From positions 3,679,853 through 3,743,852 of the forward strand of contig NC_090178.1 in NCBI RefSeq assembly GCF_024679245.1: a stretch of 64,000 nucleotides of DNA, in the 5' to 3' direction. The notes beneath the pieces are model-generated. The model worked only from the letters and a program-made list of their open reading frames with translations. It made no database searches and was not told the origin of the DNA. The stretch comes from Pseudorasbora parva. Lineage: Eukaryota > Chordata > Actinopteri > Cypriniformes > Gobionidae. Within the stretch, counting starts at the first letter, position 1. Every line of letters starts with the position of its first letter. A program made the position numbers and the translations under genes. Shown one piece after another: positions 33,881 through 47,340 of the stretch.

Positions 33881-35401
33881 AGGGTTAGTTCACCGAAAAA
33901 TGAAAATTATTTCATTAATTACTCCCCCTCATGTCGTTGGACACCCGTAACACCTTCGTTATCTTCAGAACACAAATGAAGATATTTTTGTTGAAAGCTG
34001 AGAAAGGCTTCAGAAAGGCCTCCATTGGCATTCAGGACATTCCCACTCACAAGACCCATAACAGCACTAAACACATCGACACAAAGCCGATCTCACTACA
34101 GTGGGTGTGCAATAATGTTACAATGCGATGAAAATAGTTATTGTGCGCACAAAAATCAAAATAACGACTTTCTCCACCAAGTTGCGCGAGAATATGACGC
34201 AGATCCGCCGTTCAGATCGTTCAGACACATGACCCGGGCCGGAAGAGGAGGAGCCGCTATCGCGTGAGTTCACGTCCGAGACCTACACGGAAGAAAATAA
34301 CTTGGCGTATAAAGTCATTATTTCGATTTTTTTGCGCACAATAACTATTCTCGTCGCTTTGTAAAATTATTGTACAGCCACTGTAGTGAGATGTACTTTG
34401 TAAGGCAAGGCAAGTTTATTTATATAGCACATTTCATACACAATGGCAATTCAAAGTAGCCTATATCTAGACGCACCCTAGCAGCAGCAAATCTAATCTG
34501 CCGCGAGTGTCGTCTAGCAACTCTCAATACCCTTCTGAGCTGTAAACGGCAAACTCTGGTCGGGCCAATCACATCGTGTATAGAGTCGGTGGGCGGGGCT
34601 TAACATAATGACGACGGCCGAGTTGCGTTTGCGTGCTTCTAGTAAACACAGAAACTGGCGAACGGCGGCCTTTCGAATCAGCTTTGACTGCGACTCTGGA
34701 AGACTTGGAGTTAAGCTTTTCTCTGAGAAAAGAACAAAGAGCGGCACTGAAGTCATTCTTAAGAAGGGAAGATACGGATACGGTGAATGTTTAATCTGTC
34801 ATCGAGCTCTGCTTCACCTTCGTTGCTCTGGTTGGTTGTAGCGCTATCCTATCGCGTGCAGAGGGAGTTTGAAAGACGACCGTTTATCCGCCCCTCAGAT
34901 TGAGCTGTCTGTTTAGAATGGAGAGTTTCCAGACCAAACATCTGGATGTGGGTCTGGCTTGTCAGGCTAAATTCAAAGTGCTTTACATAGAAAGGAATTA
35001 AAATATGGATAACAAATGCTTAAGAAAAAGAAAACCATGTGTAAAAATAAAAATAAAAAACAGTTGTAAAGAGAATAAAAATAAAGATTCCAGATAGATT
35101 CCTATCTGCCTGATTCTAAATTCGGGTACTCCTATCTGAGATGGAAAAGATGGAGCAGGTTAACAATGTCTCCTGGACCTTACATTTTGGTCCAAGACGG
35201 GCTCCTTTGTAACGACGCCTTTTGTGAGTGGGAATGTACTGAATCCCAATGGAGGCCTTTCTGAAGCCTTTCTCAGCCACCAGCTTTCAACAAAAATATC
35301 TTCATTTGTGTTCTGAAGATGAACGAAGAGCTTACAGGTGTCCAACGACATGAGGGTGAGGAATTAATGAAATAATTTTCATTTTTGGGTGAACTAACCC
35401 T
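33881..35401. mobile_element. TTAA foldback element with ~200-bp arms and a nested transposon
   Basis: TTAA flanks both ends (33877-33880, 35402-35405). The left arm agggttagttcaccgaaaaa... to about 34060 is inverted in the right arm 35205-35401 (shared: ggaggcctttctgaagcctt, aaatatcttcatttgtgttc, gtccaacgacatgagg). The centre holds a retroelement-like tail (aaggcaaggcaagtttattt at 34404) into which the 34457 element is inserted. Confidence 0.87.
34457..34969 (+). mobile_element. 9-bp-duplication TIR element, copy 2
   Basis: The ends TAGCCTATATCTAGACGC and GGCTTGTCAGGCTA are flanked on both sides by aattcaaag (34448-34456, 34970-34978), a perfect 9-bp duplication. The internal frame (MTTAELRLRASSKHRNW...) is shortened by a deletion around 34770. 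Confidence 0.9.
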
Positions 35402-36118
35402 TTAAGGGACTCCGTTCTCATGCACAGTTCCATTCTGTTCCATTTTGGTATTAATTAGTCTAATTCCAGAATGAAACAATTCATGAAAATAGAACAGAAT
35501 GTTTAATAAGAACGAGCAGGGCTATAAATCCTCATAGACCCATAATAATAATACTTTTTTTTGTACCTGTGCTCTTCCTACTTAACAAGTAGGAAATATA
35601 CATTGTTATACAGTTTGCACTGAATAAGTTATGAATTATATATAGATGAATCCTTATTAAAGATACTGAAGTTATTTAGTCAAGAGCAGAGCATATTTAG
35701 TGAGCAATTACTTTAGTTCTTTACATTGTCATTTTAAGTGGTGTAAGGGTGGATCGCCTACAGTGGTTCTGACTGCAGGGTTGCCGAACGACTAAAGAAA
35801 CGTTATCAGCGTGATGGTAGAAAACTGTACATTTCTCGTCTATAACCACCCACTGAAACTTATACCAACGACGGAAATACGCGCAGTTACAACAGCAAAA
35901 TATGTGGGAGAGCGTTGCTTTAATGTGACTATATTGTATTGCAATAGGGAGCACTTCAAAGTCAATACCAAATCAAAACTAGTTAGCAAATCATTTATAA
36001 TTGAAAGAATTTAATGACAAAATCCGGTTATGGTTACACTTAAAATAGTTACAAAATAGATGAATGAGATGATAAAACTTATACCATTAATCGTACCCAG
36101 CATATATAGAATGTTACC

Positions 36119-36182
36119 TGAGAGATAGGGAGAGATTGAAAGATAGAAAGAGAGAGAAAAAGAGAGAGCAAAGAAAAGAGCC
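36119..36182. repeat. GA-rich polypurine tract
   Basis: About 64 bases of almost only G and A (gagagatagggagagatt..., agagagagaaaaagagagag). Confidence 0.9.
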
Positions 36183-38129
36183 AAAGAAGGCCCCTAGAAG
36201 AGACAGCCAGAGAAAAAGACAGCTTCAGAGGAAAAAGCCCCTGAGCAACAGTTGCAATCTTCTTTTATCCATCCCTTGACCATGTGACTGAAACCCTGAG
36301 ACATTCAAACTGACCAATCAGACCAAACTCCCCCCACTGTACTACAGGTGTGGCACCATTTGGCCTACAGGCCCTCAACATCTCTTTGTCTTTAGGAATC
36401 CCAAACAGCCCCACTGATAAGAGAGAGGGGGGTGGAGCACAGTAAAACAAATGTCTTTGTTCAAAGTCAAATATCAAAATATCTTTGATTATTTTGGATT
36501 CTTTCAGTGGTTACTGTCACTTTAAAAGATCTTCCGCTGTCGCACATGATGTGGATGTGAGATGCTGAAGTCGCAGTTACAAAACTTACCAAAACGCGTG
36601 ACTGTCCCCCACCTGCTCCTCTTCAGACAAATTACATTCGCTGTCCCATTGATCACGGTATTTACACGAGGGCTTGGGTTTTGGGCAGGAGTGCCTTCCG
36701 TCTTGTGCCCATCATCCGTCTCTGTTTTGTTTTTGTTTTTTCTCCGCGTTGTCACTCGTCATCGGACCTCACACACTAATGGCCAGCTATAGTGTATGCT
36801 ACTGCAGATGGCAGTTATCGCGAGGCTAGTTACAGAGCACAGATTGGAAATGTTTTTTTTTCTTCTCTGGTATTATTTTTTTTCATAACGCAGGTTAAAA
36901 TACGGGATATTTACAGGAAAATACTAATATGGGAGGACGGCGGGAAAGGGTGGTAAAATTCGGGACTTTCCCGGCCAAAACCGGATACTTGACAGGTACG
37001 CTTAACTGCATGAATTAAGCGAACAGGTGTGCTACAGAGCCTCCTTCAACCATTGAAATGTCTGACCTGTCCAGCAGAAAAAAAGCTGAAAAAACGCTTC
37101 AAAACACGGAGTTCAAGCCTGCTTTATTTATCCTTGTTTTCGCATCGCCCGGGTGAAGTCTCTTTTTTTCACTCTGAAGTCTGAAGACTTTTGCATTTTA
37201 CAGCGGATGAATCTCCAGTTGTCACTGGTGACTGTAGTTTGAACCTTTTTGGATCCGCCATCAAATTGATAAGTTGAATTCTATCAAGTGGTGTAAGAAA
37301 AGGCTATCTCCACTTCTAACATCCTCTCGTGTGATTAGCCTGCTAACCGGGACTCCTTCTTTATGTGTACAGATGTGAAGTAATGACACAAACATATGCT
37401 TGAATTCCCCGGGGAAACCCATAGTACCACTGGAATAAAAAACATTATTACAAGCTTACTGCTGTAAATCGAGCTACGCTAAGCAGATAGTTTAGAACAG
37501 TGGCTGGTTATGTACTTGCTCAAAAAATTATTTTGGATACATTTTAACCCAAAAAAAGTTACGAACTGCAGCTTTAAGTATCCAAAGTAAATTTCCCTTT
37601 TTATGTCAACGCATTATTTTATTATTGTTGTATAAATGCACATTATGCCATCATGGTTTAAGCCAGTCAGTGATGCTCCATCCGACATACTAGCATACGA
37701 CTAACTTTAACTCATTTAAATACTTGTAGAAAAGTTACAAAGCTGCTGTCACTTTAAGGCCGAATGCACGGATCCAATACACTGATACACATCTGATATT
37801 CTCACACTGTTCACCTTCACTGAAGACAGAATCAACTTTGTTAATCTGAATACTCAAAATGAACACTTTTACATCTGTCTTCTTCCATTTTTCTATAAAC
37901 TATAAATCAATGTTCAAAAAATGCTGGGAAACCATTGAACTTCACGTGACTCTACAAGAGTGATTCCTGAATGTTTTCTGCAAAAACCTAAAAACCTTTT
38001 AAAGATGAAAAAAATCATCCACTGACTTGCTACAGAAACGACTTTCGACTTCAAGGACCTTGATAGAAATGTAGTGGAGTAAAAAGAACAATATTTGTCT
38101 TTCAAATGTAGTGAAGTTAAAGTCATAAG

Positions 38130-38227
38130 TTTAAAGAAAAAATAATACTCAAGTAAAGTACAGATACTCAAAAAGTGTACTTAAGTACAGAACTCAAGGA
38201 AATGTGCTTAGTTACTGTCCACCTCTG
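38130..38227 (-). mobile_element. hAT-like terminus (CAGAGGTGGACAG), single end
   Basis: Read on the minus strand from 38227 it starts cagaggtggacagtaactaa and continues with repeated 'tacttaagta/gtacttt' motifs, as at ends of Tol2-like hAT elements. The partner end was not found, so it is a fragment. Confidence 0.55.
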
Positions 38228-39451
38228 GACAAGTCACATGTCTAAATGCAATACTCAGGAGTACTAGAGGCTTGTTCAAAACCCAAAGTATGAGCAACAG
38301 TAATAGTGATCCATGACCACAAAATAATAAGAACGTCTCTCTTCCAAGCCCACAGCCCCTGCTCCACATGTGAAGTGACCCTTCTTAAGTCATTGTCTCT
38401 ATTTTTTCTATCTTAAAAGCAGACTTCAGCTCGATTATTAAGACCTGTAATTGGGCAGACCAGGTACTCCACTGATGTTAACCATCATCTCGAGTGCTTC
38501 AATGTTTTAAACGATGGCTAAAATCTAACAGAGCCCTGTTTGTAGGGACAAATACTTAGATAAAATTGCAGGCACAAGATGTGCTTTTTGTTTGATGCAT
38601 CATGCCGGCTTCTCTCTTCCTCTGAGCTGCTGCAGGGATGAAGACGGGCCTGACGTACTTAGCAGGCTCTGCTATAAACCTGCAGGAATAAAGAGAATTT
38701 GCTCCTCTTGGACTTGCTAATTACTGCATTTGTCATGATCAGGAATCAAAGCGACGCACAGGCGACCGGAGCGCTTGAATTTCCTCGCCCGTCCTCCGAG
38801 GATCGTCATGTTCCATTAGTCTTCTTTAGATCTCCCCGCAGGCACTTGAAGAGAAGTGCGAGGCTTCAAGTGCTGAGCAAAGTGCTGTTCTACGGTGTGC
38901 TGGGAGGCTATGAAAAATGGATTTCTGGAAATAAATCCACCACGTGAATGACGCGCCACACACACACGGCCTTCTCAAAACATCTCGTCATTCAAATGCA
39001 TTAGGAACGCTTTCAAAATAGTTTGCAGAGAAATGAAATTTCCATTTGAAATGAAATTCAGAAATGCATTTTTCCACAGCCATTTTTAAAAGCTTTTCAG
39101 GGAGTCTGACAGCGTTATTAAAGGAATAGATCACTGAGAAATTAATATTCTGTCGTCATTTACTCACATTTATCTTCACACTGCTGAACCACTGTCTTTT
39201 TTGGGGAACACAAATGAAAGTCTCAGAGGCCTAGTGAGCTGTGAAAGTCTTATTCCGTGAAATCAACGCGGACCCTTAACTCAAAAATTCAATGACAGGC
39301 AGCATCTGTGGTCCACACATGGATTCCCTGTTCCAACACCTTTATTCGTCAGTTTGATTCAGTCAGCATCATTTATTTACCTTTATTTTTCTTTTTATTC
39401 AGACACGTTTTGAACACTTAACTTAATCCCTTCCTTAAACCTACCCATTTG

Positions 39452-39975
39452 TAGCCTGACAAGCCAGTCCCACATCGAGATGTTTGGTCTGGAAACTCAC
39501 CATAGACAGCTCAATCTGAGGGGCGGATAAACGGTCGTCTTTCAAACTCCCTCTGCACGCGATAGGATAGCGCTACAACCAACCAGAGCAACGAAGGTGA
39601 AGCAGAGCTCGCTGACAGATTAAACATTCGCCGTATCCGGTCGGCTAAACTCTGAACACATCTTCCCTTCTGAAGAATGACTTCAGTGCCGTTCTTTGTT
39701 CTTTTCTCAGAGAAAAGCTTAACTCCAAGTCTTCCAGAGTCGCGGTCAGAGCTGATTCGAAAGACCGCCGTTCGCCAGTTTCTGTGTTTACTAGAAGCAC
39801 GCAAGCGCAACTCGGCCGTCGTCATTATGGCCCCGCCCACTGACTCTATACACGATGTGATTGGCCCGGCAAGAGTTAGGCGAATACAGCTCAGAAGGGT
39901 ATTGAGAGTTGCTAGACGACACTCGCGGGCAGATTAGATTTGCTGCCGCTAGGGTGCGTCTAGATTTCTAGGCTA
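39452..39975 (-). mobile_element. 9-bp-duplication TIR element, copy 3 (inverted)
   Basis: The perfect 9-bp duplication acccatttg is at 39443-39451 and 39976-39984. The element is on the minus strand relative to the other three. This copy has the longest uninterrupted internal frame: 109 codons, MGGAIMTTAELRLRASSKH..., ending RRPFIRPSD (39840-39511). Confidence 0.92.
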
Positions 39976-39984
39976 ACCCATTTG

Positions 39985-42120
39985 TGTATTATAAAAAAAC
40001 AGGATATAACAGGCAGATACACATGCAGGCACAATTTATTCAGAAACTACAAATATTTCAAGTGTTCCGAGGACAAACGATGATTTGTGTGAAAAAAATC
40101 CCCAAAAGCGATCAGAAACGTCGAGTCCATTTGCCGAATATTAATGCATTTCAAATATTGCTGCCGGAAGAATCGTCAGGTCAGCTTTGACAGCATTGGC
40201 TGTCGTGTGTCTCGTGACCGATCGCATCATCATTTGAATCATGAGCAATATGAACGAGTGCGTGGAGCGCGATCATCATTTAAACAATGAAAACATCAAG
40301 ATCAACTCTGTTCTTCACATGGAGATATCGTCTGACTTCAGAAGACTTGGAATGCAACACGAGTTAATACTTTTATACTGTCTTGGTCCGTTTTTGCAAT
40401 AAATACCTGTGACTGTACATTTATTTGCCTGTTATGTGTTTTATATTGTTGACAGTGGGAAGGTTTAGGGAGTGGAGTTAGTTGCCCTGAAATATAAAAG
40501 TAGGCTATAAATATTCATAAAATCATGTCTACTTTTACAAATGCAAATAATTAAATGTGTGTTGGGAATCCGTGTGTGGAACCGCATGAAATCGGAACAG
40601 ACCATGTGAAACTTGTAAAGTTAATGCATTGTTATGTAAAATAACTTTTTCTCACACAAAACCATTGCATGGCTTCAGTCATATGGACTGCTAAATATTG
40701 TTTGCCATGCTTCAATATAAGGAAAAGTGTTTGGAACAACAAGTTTCATTAAATGATGACAGAAATGCAAAACAGGATGCATTTACATGTTAAGAAGTCA
40801 AAACATACACAGTATCCTTTTTTCATTATTATTCAGTGATGCTCTAAAAGACACAGCAAAATAAAAAAGATGGATAATTGGCATCTGATTTGGCTCCATG
40901 TTCGGATAAAATACAACCTGTCTCCTGTCAGGGAGCTGACCTTCCTCTGAAAGAGAACACATCGACTCCTACATGCAGATGTTCATCATTAGAGCTCGAG
41001 AGACAGCAAGACAACGCCAAGCATTTCACTCTCCACGAGCATTAGTGTTCGTTCACCAGACCGCTGCTTTCTGGACGCACCTGTCGCCTTTCAGCACGGA
41101 TCAAGCCATAGCACAGATTTACGCAAGAGGTTTCGAGAAAGTTCACGAGAAAAGTCCACGTCTGCTGACTTATGAGCTTTTGACAAATGTGACTCATACA
41201 GGAATGTCAGAAAGTGAAATTGATGGCAGCGGCGTTTCATAACGCACACAGAACCTCCTGGAAACCAGCGCTTGTTTAAAAACAGCGTTTATATTGGCTT
41301 TTTATAGGCACTTTTGTTTTGTTTTTAAAAGAGGTAAATTGTAGATTTGGTGATTAGTGACTGCATGACTCACTCTTACCGTCTCGTGGACCAAAACAAG
41401 CAAAGTCGAGATAATTGGCATGCACTTTTTTCTCTCGACGCAATCCATTAAAGCAATAGTTCACCCTGGAAATGGTCATTTTGTCAAATATACTCTCTCT
41501 GAGCCTCGGGTCATTTCTTCTGTGAAGAGAAAAATGCAGACAATCAGTGTTGACGTTTAATGGCGAGCGCCATTGGTTCTCAAATGTCACATGATTGCAA
41601 ATTTGAAAATACTTTGCATTTTCTAGTTGTATGATACTTATAAGTTTTACTTTAGTTAATTGTGGAAACTGTCATACATTTTTTCTTTGATGAATAGAAA
41701 CAGCATTTATGTCACTTTTGATTAATGTAATGTATACTTCCTGAATAAAAGTATTAATTTTAAGAAATTAAAAAAAAAAGTTGTATATAGTGTATATAAT
41801 CTCTGCTCTTAAGTGAATTTCAAACAAGCAAGTTACCAAAGCAGGATTCTTTATTTGAAACTGTTTATCGGTTTTCACATTGAAGAAGAGACAGACAAGC
41901 TTTGTGGCCTCGGTAGCTCATGTAATATTCATGAGATGTTTCCAGGGACGACTTCAGGTGAAAAGCCCGTTAACTCACTGCCACATACACACACTCCTAC
42001 AAATTTACATATTCATCTGTTTTGCAAACATCCCGCTATATTTTTTAACCTTGCTTTGACATGAATCAGCAGCATTTTACTTCGGAAATCACCAACTTAT
42101 CTTTCTCCACTTTCTGCTGT
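39985..42120. other. Intergenic, no gene recognised
   Basis: No coding block with known motifs. The frame at 40973-41242 has no recognisable domain. A fragment of the 'gcaatagttcaccctggaaatg' MITE type is at 41453. Confidence 0.5.
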
Positions 42121-42843
<723 letters not shown>

Positions 42844-43209
42844 ACAACAGGGCTTAATTTGCATTTGTAAACTCTGGATCTGGAATCTCTGGGATTTGGA
42901 CTGTCATTATTTTACTACCAGTGACCATATTTTGGAGGATCTTTGGTGTGAAATGGACTATTTCCCGTTTTCTGTCTTTGACATCAGCAGCCAATCAGAA
43001 CTAACATGAAATCGTTTTCCTGTTGGAGTGTGATCAGTCACATGGTTATTTACAGCTCAGCTGATTGGCTGAAACTTCTAAAGCCCAAAACCTGCCATAT
43101 CCGTCACCAACTTATTCTGTGATTGCTTAATGGATTGCCCTTTTCAGTTTTTTTATATATTTCTAAACTATTTAATGTACATTTATAACACTATCCACCT
43201 TGGCTTTAA

Positions 43210-43572
43210 AGGTGCAGTGTGTAGTATTTATGAGGATCTACTGACAGAAATGCAATACAATATACATAACTATGTTTTCAGTGGTGTATAAAGACCGTAC
43301 ATAATGAACCGTTCCGCTTTTATGACCTTAGAATGAGCCGTTTCCATCGACACACACCGTGAGTCCTCTTACAGTGTATTTTGCATCACCATGTTTCTAC
43401 GGTGGCCCTAAAGGGACAAACTCTCTACAGAGCGTTAGTCACTCTCTGCCCTCTTAGACGACATCTTTGTCCTGTGTCAGCCACCGTAGCTTCTCAACAT
43501 GCTTCGAAAGGAAGGAGTGATGCAATTCACAACCTCACCACTAGATGCCGCTAAAATCCACACACTGCACCT
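43210..43572. mobile_element. TTAA-target MITE (AGGTGCAGTGTGTAG ends)
   Basis: The ends aggtgcagtgtgtag and cacacactgcacct are inverted, with TTAA at 43206-43209 and 43573-43576. A common type of 0.36-kb nonautonomous element in fish; no coding. Confidence 0.87.
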
Positions 43573-43613
43573 TTAAATGAGAGTAACGTTTCTCTTTAAA
43601 TGAGAGTTTCTAA

Positions 43614-44507
43614 CGCCTGTTTCACTCATGCTCCGTCTGTGTTGCGTGTGCGGTGCGTGTTGCGTTGCGTATGCGGTGCAGGATCCGCTCGCCCTGTTGT
43701 GTTTTCACATATGCTGCGTTTGCAGTCCGCAACTGATCCGCGGTTGCATAGGCTACCACAAACACAGCATTTATTCATTATTTTTTATTTAAAATCCAAA
43801 AGTTGTTACTGAACATGGCTCGTCAAAATTTTAATTCTCTTTTTTTACTCTTTCATAGATATCAGGTTAGCGTACTACATTTAAACAACATTTTATTAAA
43901 TTACTTAATTCATATTTATTTAGCCTAGTACTTTAGATTTAGCTCACACAAGTGGAAAAACATTTAAACAGGTTATAGCCTAAAATCACAAACATTTTAA
44001 AAGAGAAACTTACAAAAGGCTATTCAAAAACAGCCGACTCTCGTCTTTTCTTTCATTTTTAAACCCTTTTAAAAGAAATCCTGCATGTTATAAATAACTT
44101 TGTTTTCCACCTCCAAGAAAGGACGAGTGTTATCCACTATAGCACTTTTTTTTAACCTAAATGCCAGGTAAGGTGTCGTTTTGTTGCTTTACTTGAGAAA
44201 AAAAGCCATGTGTTGATTTGAAACAAGAGTATATTTTAAATGATATGCATCTGTGGTGAAATTACTAGAATTTCGCCTCAGTACATGTTTATTTTAATGC
44301 GAACAATGTTCTGTAACTTTAATGCAGCACAGCAAAAATTAGACTCGGTACGGAAACGATCGCCGCACTGCTGCAGACGCACCGCTCCTGGAACGGACGG
44401 ACGGACCGCATCCGCGTGCGGTGTGAAAACTGTAATCCGGTAACATGGGTACGGGAAAAAATACGCACCGCACACGCACTACAGACGGAGTATGTGTGAA
44501 ATGGGCG
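43614..44507. mobile_element. PIF/Harbinger-like element with TAA duplication
   Basis: The left cgcctgtttcactcatgctc and right tgtgtgaaatgggcg ends are inverted for over 40 bases (shared ctccgtctg, gcgtgtgcggtgcg). TAA flanks both (43611-43613, 44508-44510). No transposase was seen; the frames are GC-rich ends read through. Confidence 0.82.
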
Positions 44508-45056
44508 TAACACTTATTTCTCTCTTCTCTTGATCTAATCAATCTCTCAATATGTTTTCCCCTCTTTTGTAAAGTCACAGAAACACTATCATGGTTTTTA
44601 GGCTTTTGTTGTACTTTAAGAGTCCTGTAAGAATGAAACGAGTCCATTGACAAATTAAGCGCTGCTGTCCTGGTTACAGCACAACAACAGCTGGAACAGA
44701 AAGAGATCAAGTCACGAAAAGCACTGAAATCAACAACAGAAAAGCTTTAAGTGCAAAATACAACTTTTCATCCTCCGCATAATTAACATCTCAAAAACTC
44801 TTTACACATCAGTCTTATACTCGTAATACTCGTAAGCGATGATGATGATGATGATGAAGTCATCTAAAAATCAAATCTTCACCGGTACATTTATAGCTTA
44901 ACATCAGTGTGTCATATGTAAATGACGATGCATAGTTACCTGGTTGGTTTTGTTTTTAATTTATTGCGATACTGCGCATTAGATCCGGGCTGAGTGCCCA
45001 GTGTGAGGTGATGAGGGGGTTAATGATCAGATCCGCCAGAGGTCAGAGTTCAAAGG

Positions 45057-45278
45057 TCAATAAGGGGCGAACAGTACAGGTGTGTGAGCAGTCCTGATTG
45101 GCCCAGGAGCAGGGCGGAGCAGCGCAGTGGGCAGGGGCTGAGTCTGAAAGAGGGCGGGGTTATGGCAGGCACGCAGAGGGAAGGCGGAGCCAATGGCGGC
45201 GGCGACGGCGGCCAGGTGTGACGGCATTATTCTGGCGGTCAGCGGCGGGCAGAGATCCTTACCCACTGACATCTTCAC
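45057..45278 (-). CDS. znf385d: znf385d last coding exon
   Basis: The acceptor ctccagcag ends at 45279; a second in-frame AG three bases upstream could add one Gln. It encodes VKMSVGKDLC, the Ala-rich AAVAAAIGSAF and the C-terminus ending VLFAPY, with TGA at 45059-45057. Confidence 0.87.
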   Translation of the reverse strand: MKMSVGKDLCPPLTARIMPSHLAAVAAAIGSAFPLRACHNPALFQTQPLPTALLRPAPGPIRTAHTPVLFAPY

Positions 45279-45686
45279 CTGCTGGAGAATAACGATATCA
45301 GTTATTATTGGTGCACAATTATTCATAATTAATAACTGTTCTTCTTATTATTAATGTTGAAAACATTGCGGCATAGTTTTTAGCTACATAATACCTTTGT
45401 GTAAACATTGTAAAGGTCTCACTTTTGATTGAGGAGGTAGTGTGTTTGTGTATGAGTGTGTACACTGTAAAAAAAAAATCAGGTCTCCAATGGAAAATGT
45501 TCAAGTGACTGATCACATCTAAATGTTTCAGCTGGCCGAATTTAATTTCTGTGAATTAAATTGCATTAATTGACAGAAAATTTAATTTGGCCAACTGAAA
45601 AATTTAGATGTGATCAGTCACTTGAACATTTTCCATTGGAGACCTGATTTTTTTTTTTACAATGTATATGTATGTGTGAGTGAGTA

Positions 45687-45752
<66 letters not shown>

Positions 45753-47279
45753 TGAGTATGTGTTTGTGTGTGTGTGTGTGTGTGTGTAAACTCTGAGCAC
45801 AACTGTATATATAAGAACAAGTATTATAATAAATTAGCATTTTAATTATTAAAATAATAATACAAATGTGTACACTTTCATCTATTAAATTAAACTGCAC
45901 TCATCATTATCTCTTTCCCCATCAGTGGTTTTAAAAAGAGTTTTCATCCATCGTCTGCATTTTTGACTACTTTAACAAAGTTTCATGGCACCCAGAATAT
46001 TTTTTTGTTTTATGAATATCTGAACATGCAATATATTGAAAGAAAGAACATATTCTCTAATCATAAACATAAAAAAAAAAAAATTAAATTCATGAATTCT
46101 GTTTTTACCAGCACTTGTTTAAGTTTCATAAAAAAAGCAAAATTTTGAGCAAAAGGCTGAGAAAAATCAGATTTTTGTCAGGGACTACATCTAGAACGAG
46201 AATCAAACACAGATGGAGTCCATAATACCCCAAAGCTTCACAGTCCTGTAGCTCGTCCTGGGTGACATGCCATTCACTTACATTAGGCGTTTTTGATTTA
46301 TATGCCATTTAATGTGATAAATGACTTGCTTCAGCAAAGCTTTTATCACTTGTTTCAGCTTCTTCTTCGCCTGTGTTTTGATCAGGAGATTCTGAACTCT
46401 TTCAGAAGATGCTTGTTGTTTTAGTAAAATAATAAACAACATTTAAAAATATTTAAAATCTTCCATTCCATCTGTATCCCATTATAAATGAAGTCTCACT
46501 AGTAAAATCTAGTCAAACGGTTTATTTTACAGTGACGCAACTGAAATCCACGCTGCCTACATAAAGCCATCCAAGCGATAGTTCACAGTTCATGTTGTTC
46601 CAAACTCGTATGCGGTCGTTGTTTTCTGTGGAACAACAGATCACAGTGACCACAAGCGTACACAACATCCATACACACGAGTCTCCTGACGTCATGTGAC
46701 AGATCTGTGTGAGATCGCATCTGTGAGCTGCTGCAACACATTAGAAAAAAATAACAGCATCAGCAGCGAGTAAACAATGACAGAATTTCCACTTTCGCGT
46801 GAACTATCACTTTAATAAATGGTCTTGATGTGTACAATTCATCAGGATGTGTTATACGAGATGAAACATTTATTCTGATAATCGTTCATCAAAATGTAAT
46901 GACTTCCTCTGCCTCTGAAACATCCTACACCAGTCAAACGAGTGCTGGAACGACAGTATTACACACTACCATTCAAATGTTGTCAGAACGCCCCTCCCAT
47001 CCAATTCATTAGGAAATTCAGTCAAAATATTACAATTATGACTTGAGCATCAGATCCTCATGTGAGAATGATTAGTGAAGGATCATGTGACACTGAAGAC
47101 TGGAGTAATGATGATAAATTCAGCTTTGATCACAGGAATAAATTACACTTTACTATATATTCACATAGAAAACAGATGATTTACAATAGAGGAATATTTC
47201 ACAATATTACTGTTTTTAATTTGATCAAGACTTAAAAGTCTTACTGACCCCAAGCAATTGAATAGTATTATTAATATTG

Positions 47280-47340
<61 letters not shown>

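Larger units (their letters stand above)
35406..39451. other. Intergenic, no gene recognised
   Basis: It holds a purine-rich GA tract (36119-36182), a repeat with 'cgggactttcccggccaaaa' near 36.95 kb and a hAT-like terminus at 38.15-38.23 kb. Predicted frames (for example 38699-38947) show no domain that I recognise. Confidence 0.55.

Noticed and set aside
38699..38947. Possible coding exon between rab5a and znf385d
   Set aside because: No recognisable motif, no splice-consistent neighbours, single short frame.
40973..41242. 89-codon plus-strand frame
   Set aside because: No domain, no flanking splice pattern and no similarity that I recognise; probably chance.
45604..45900. Minus-strand frame overlapping the TG run
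   Set aside because: Crosses a MITE arm and a microsatellite; no conserved block.
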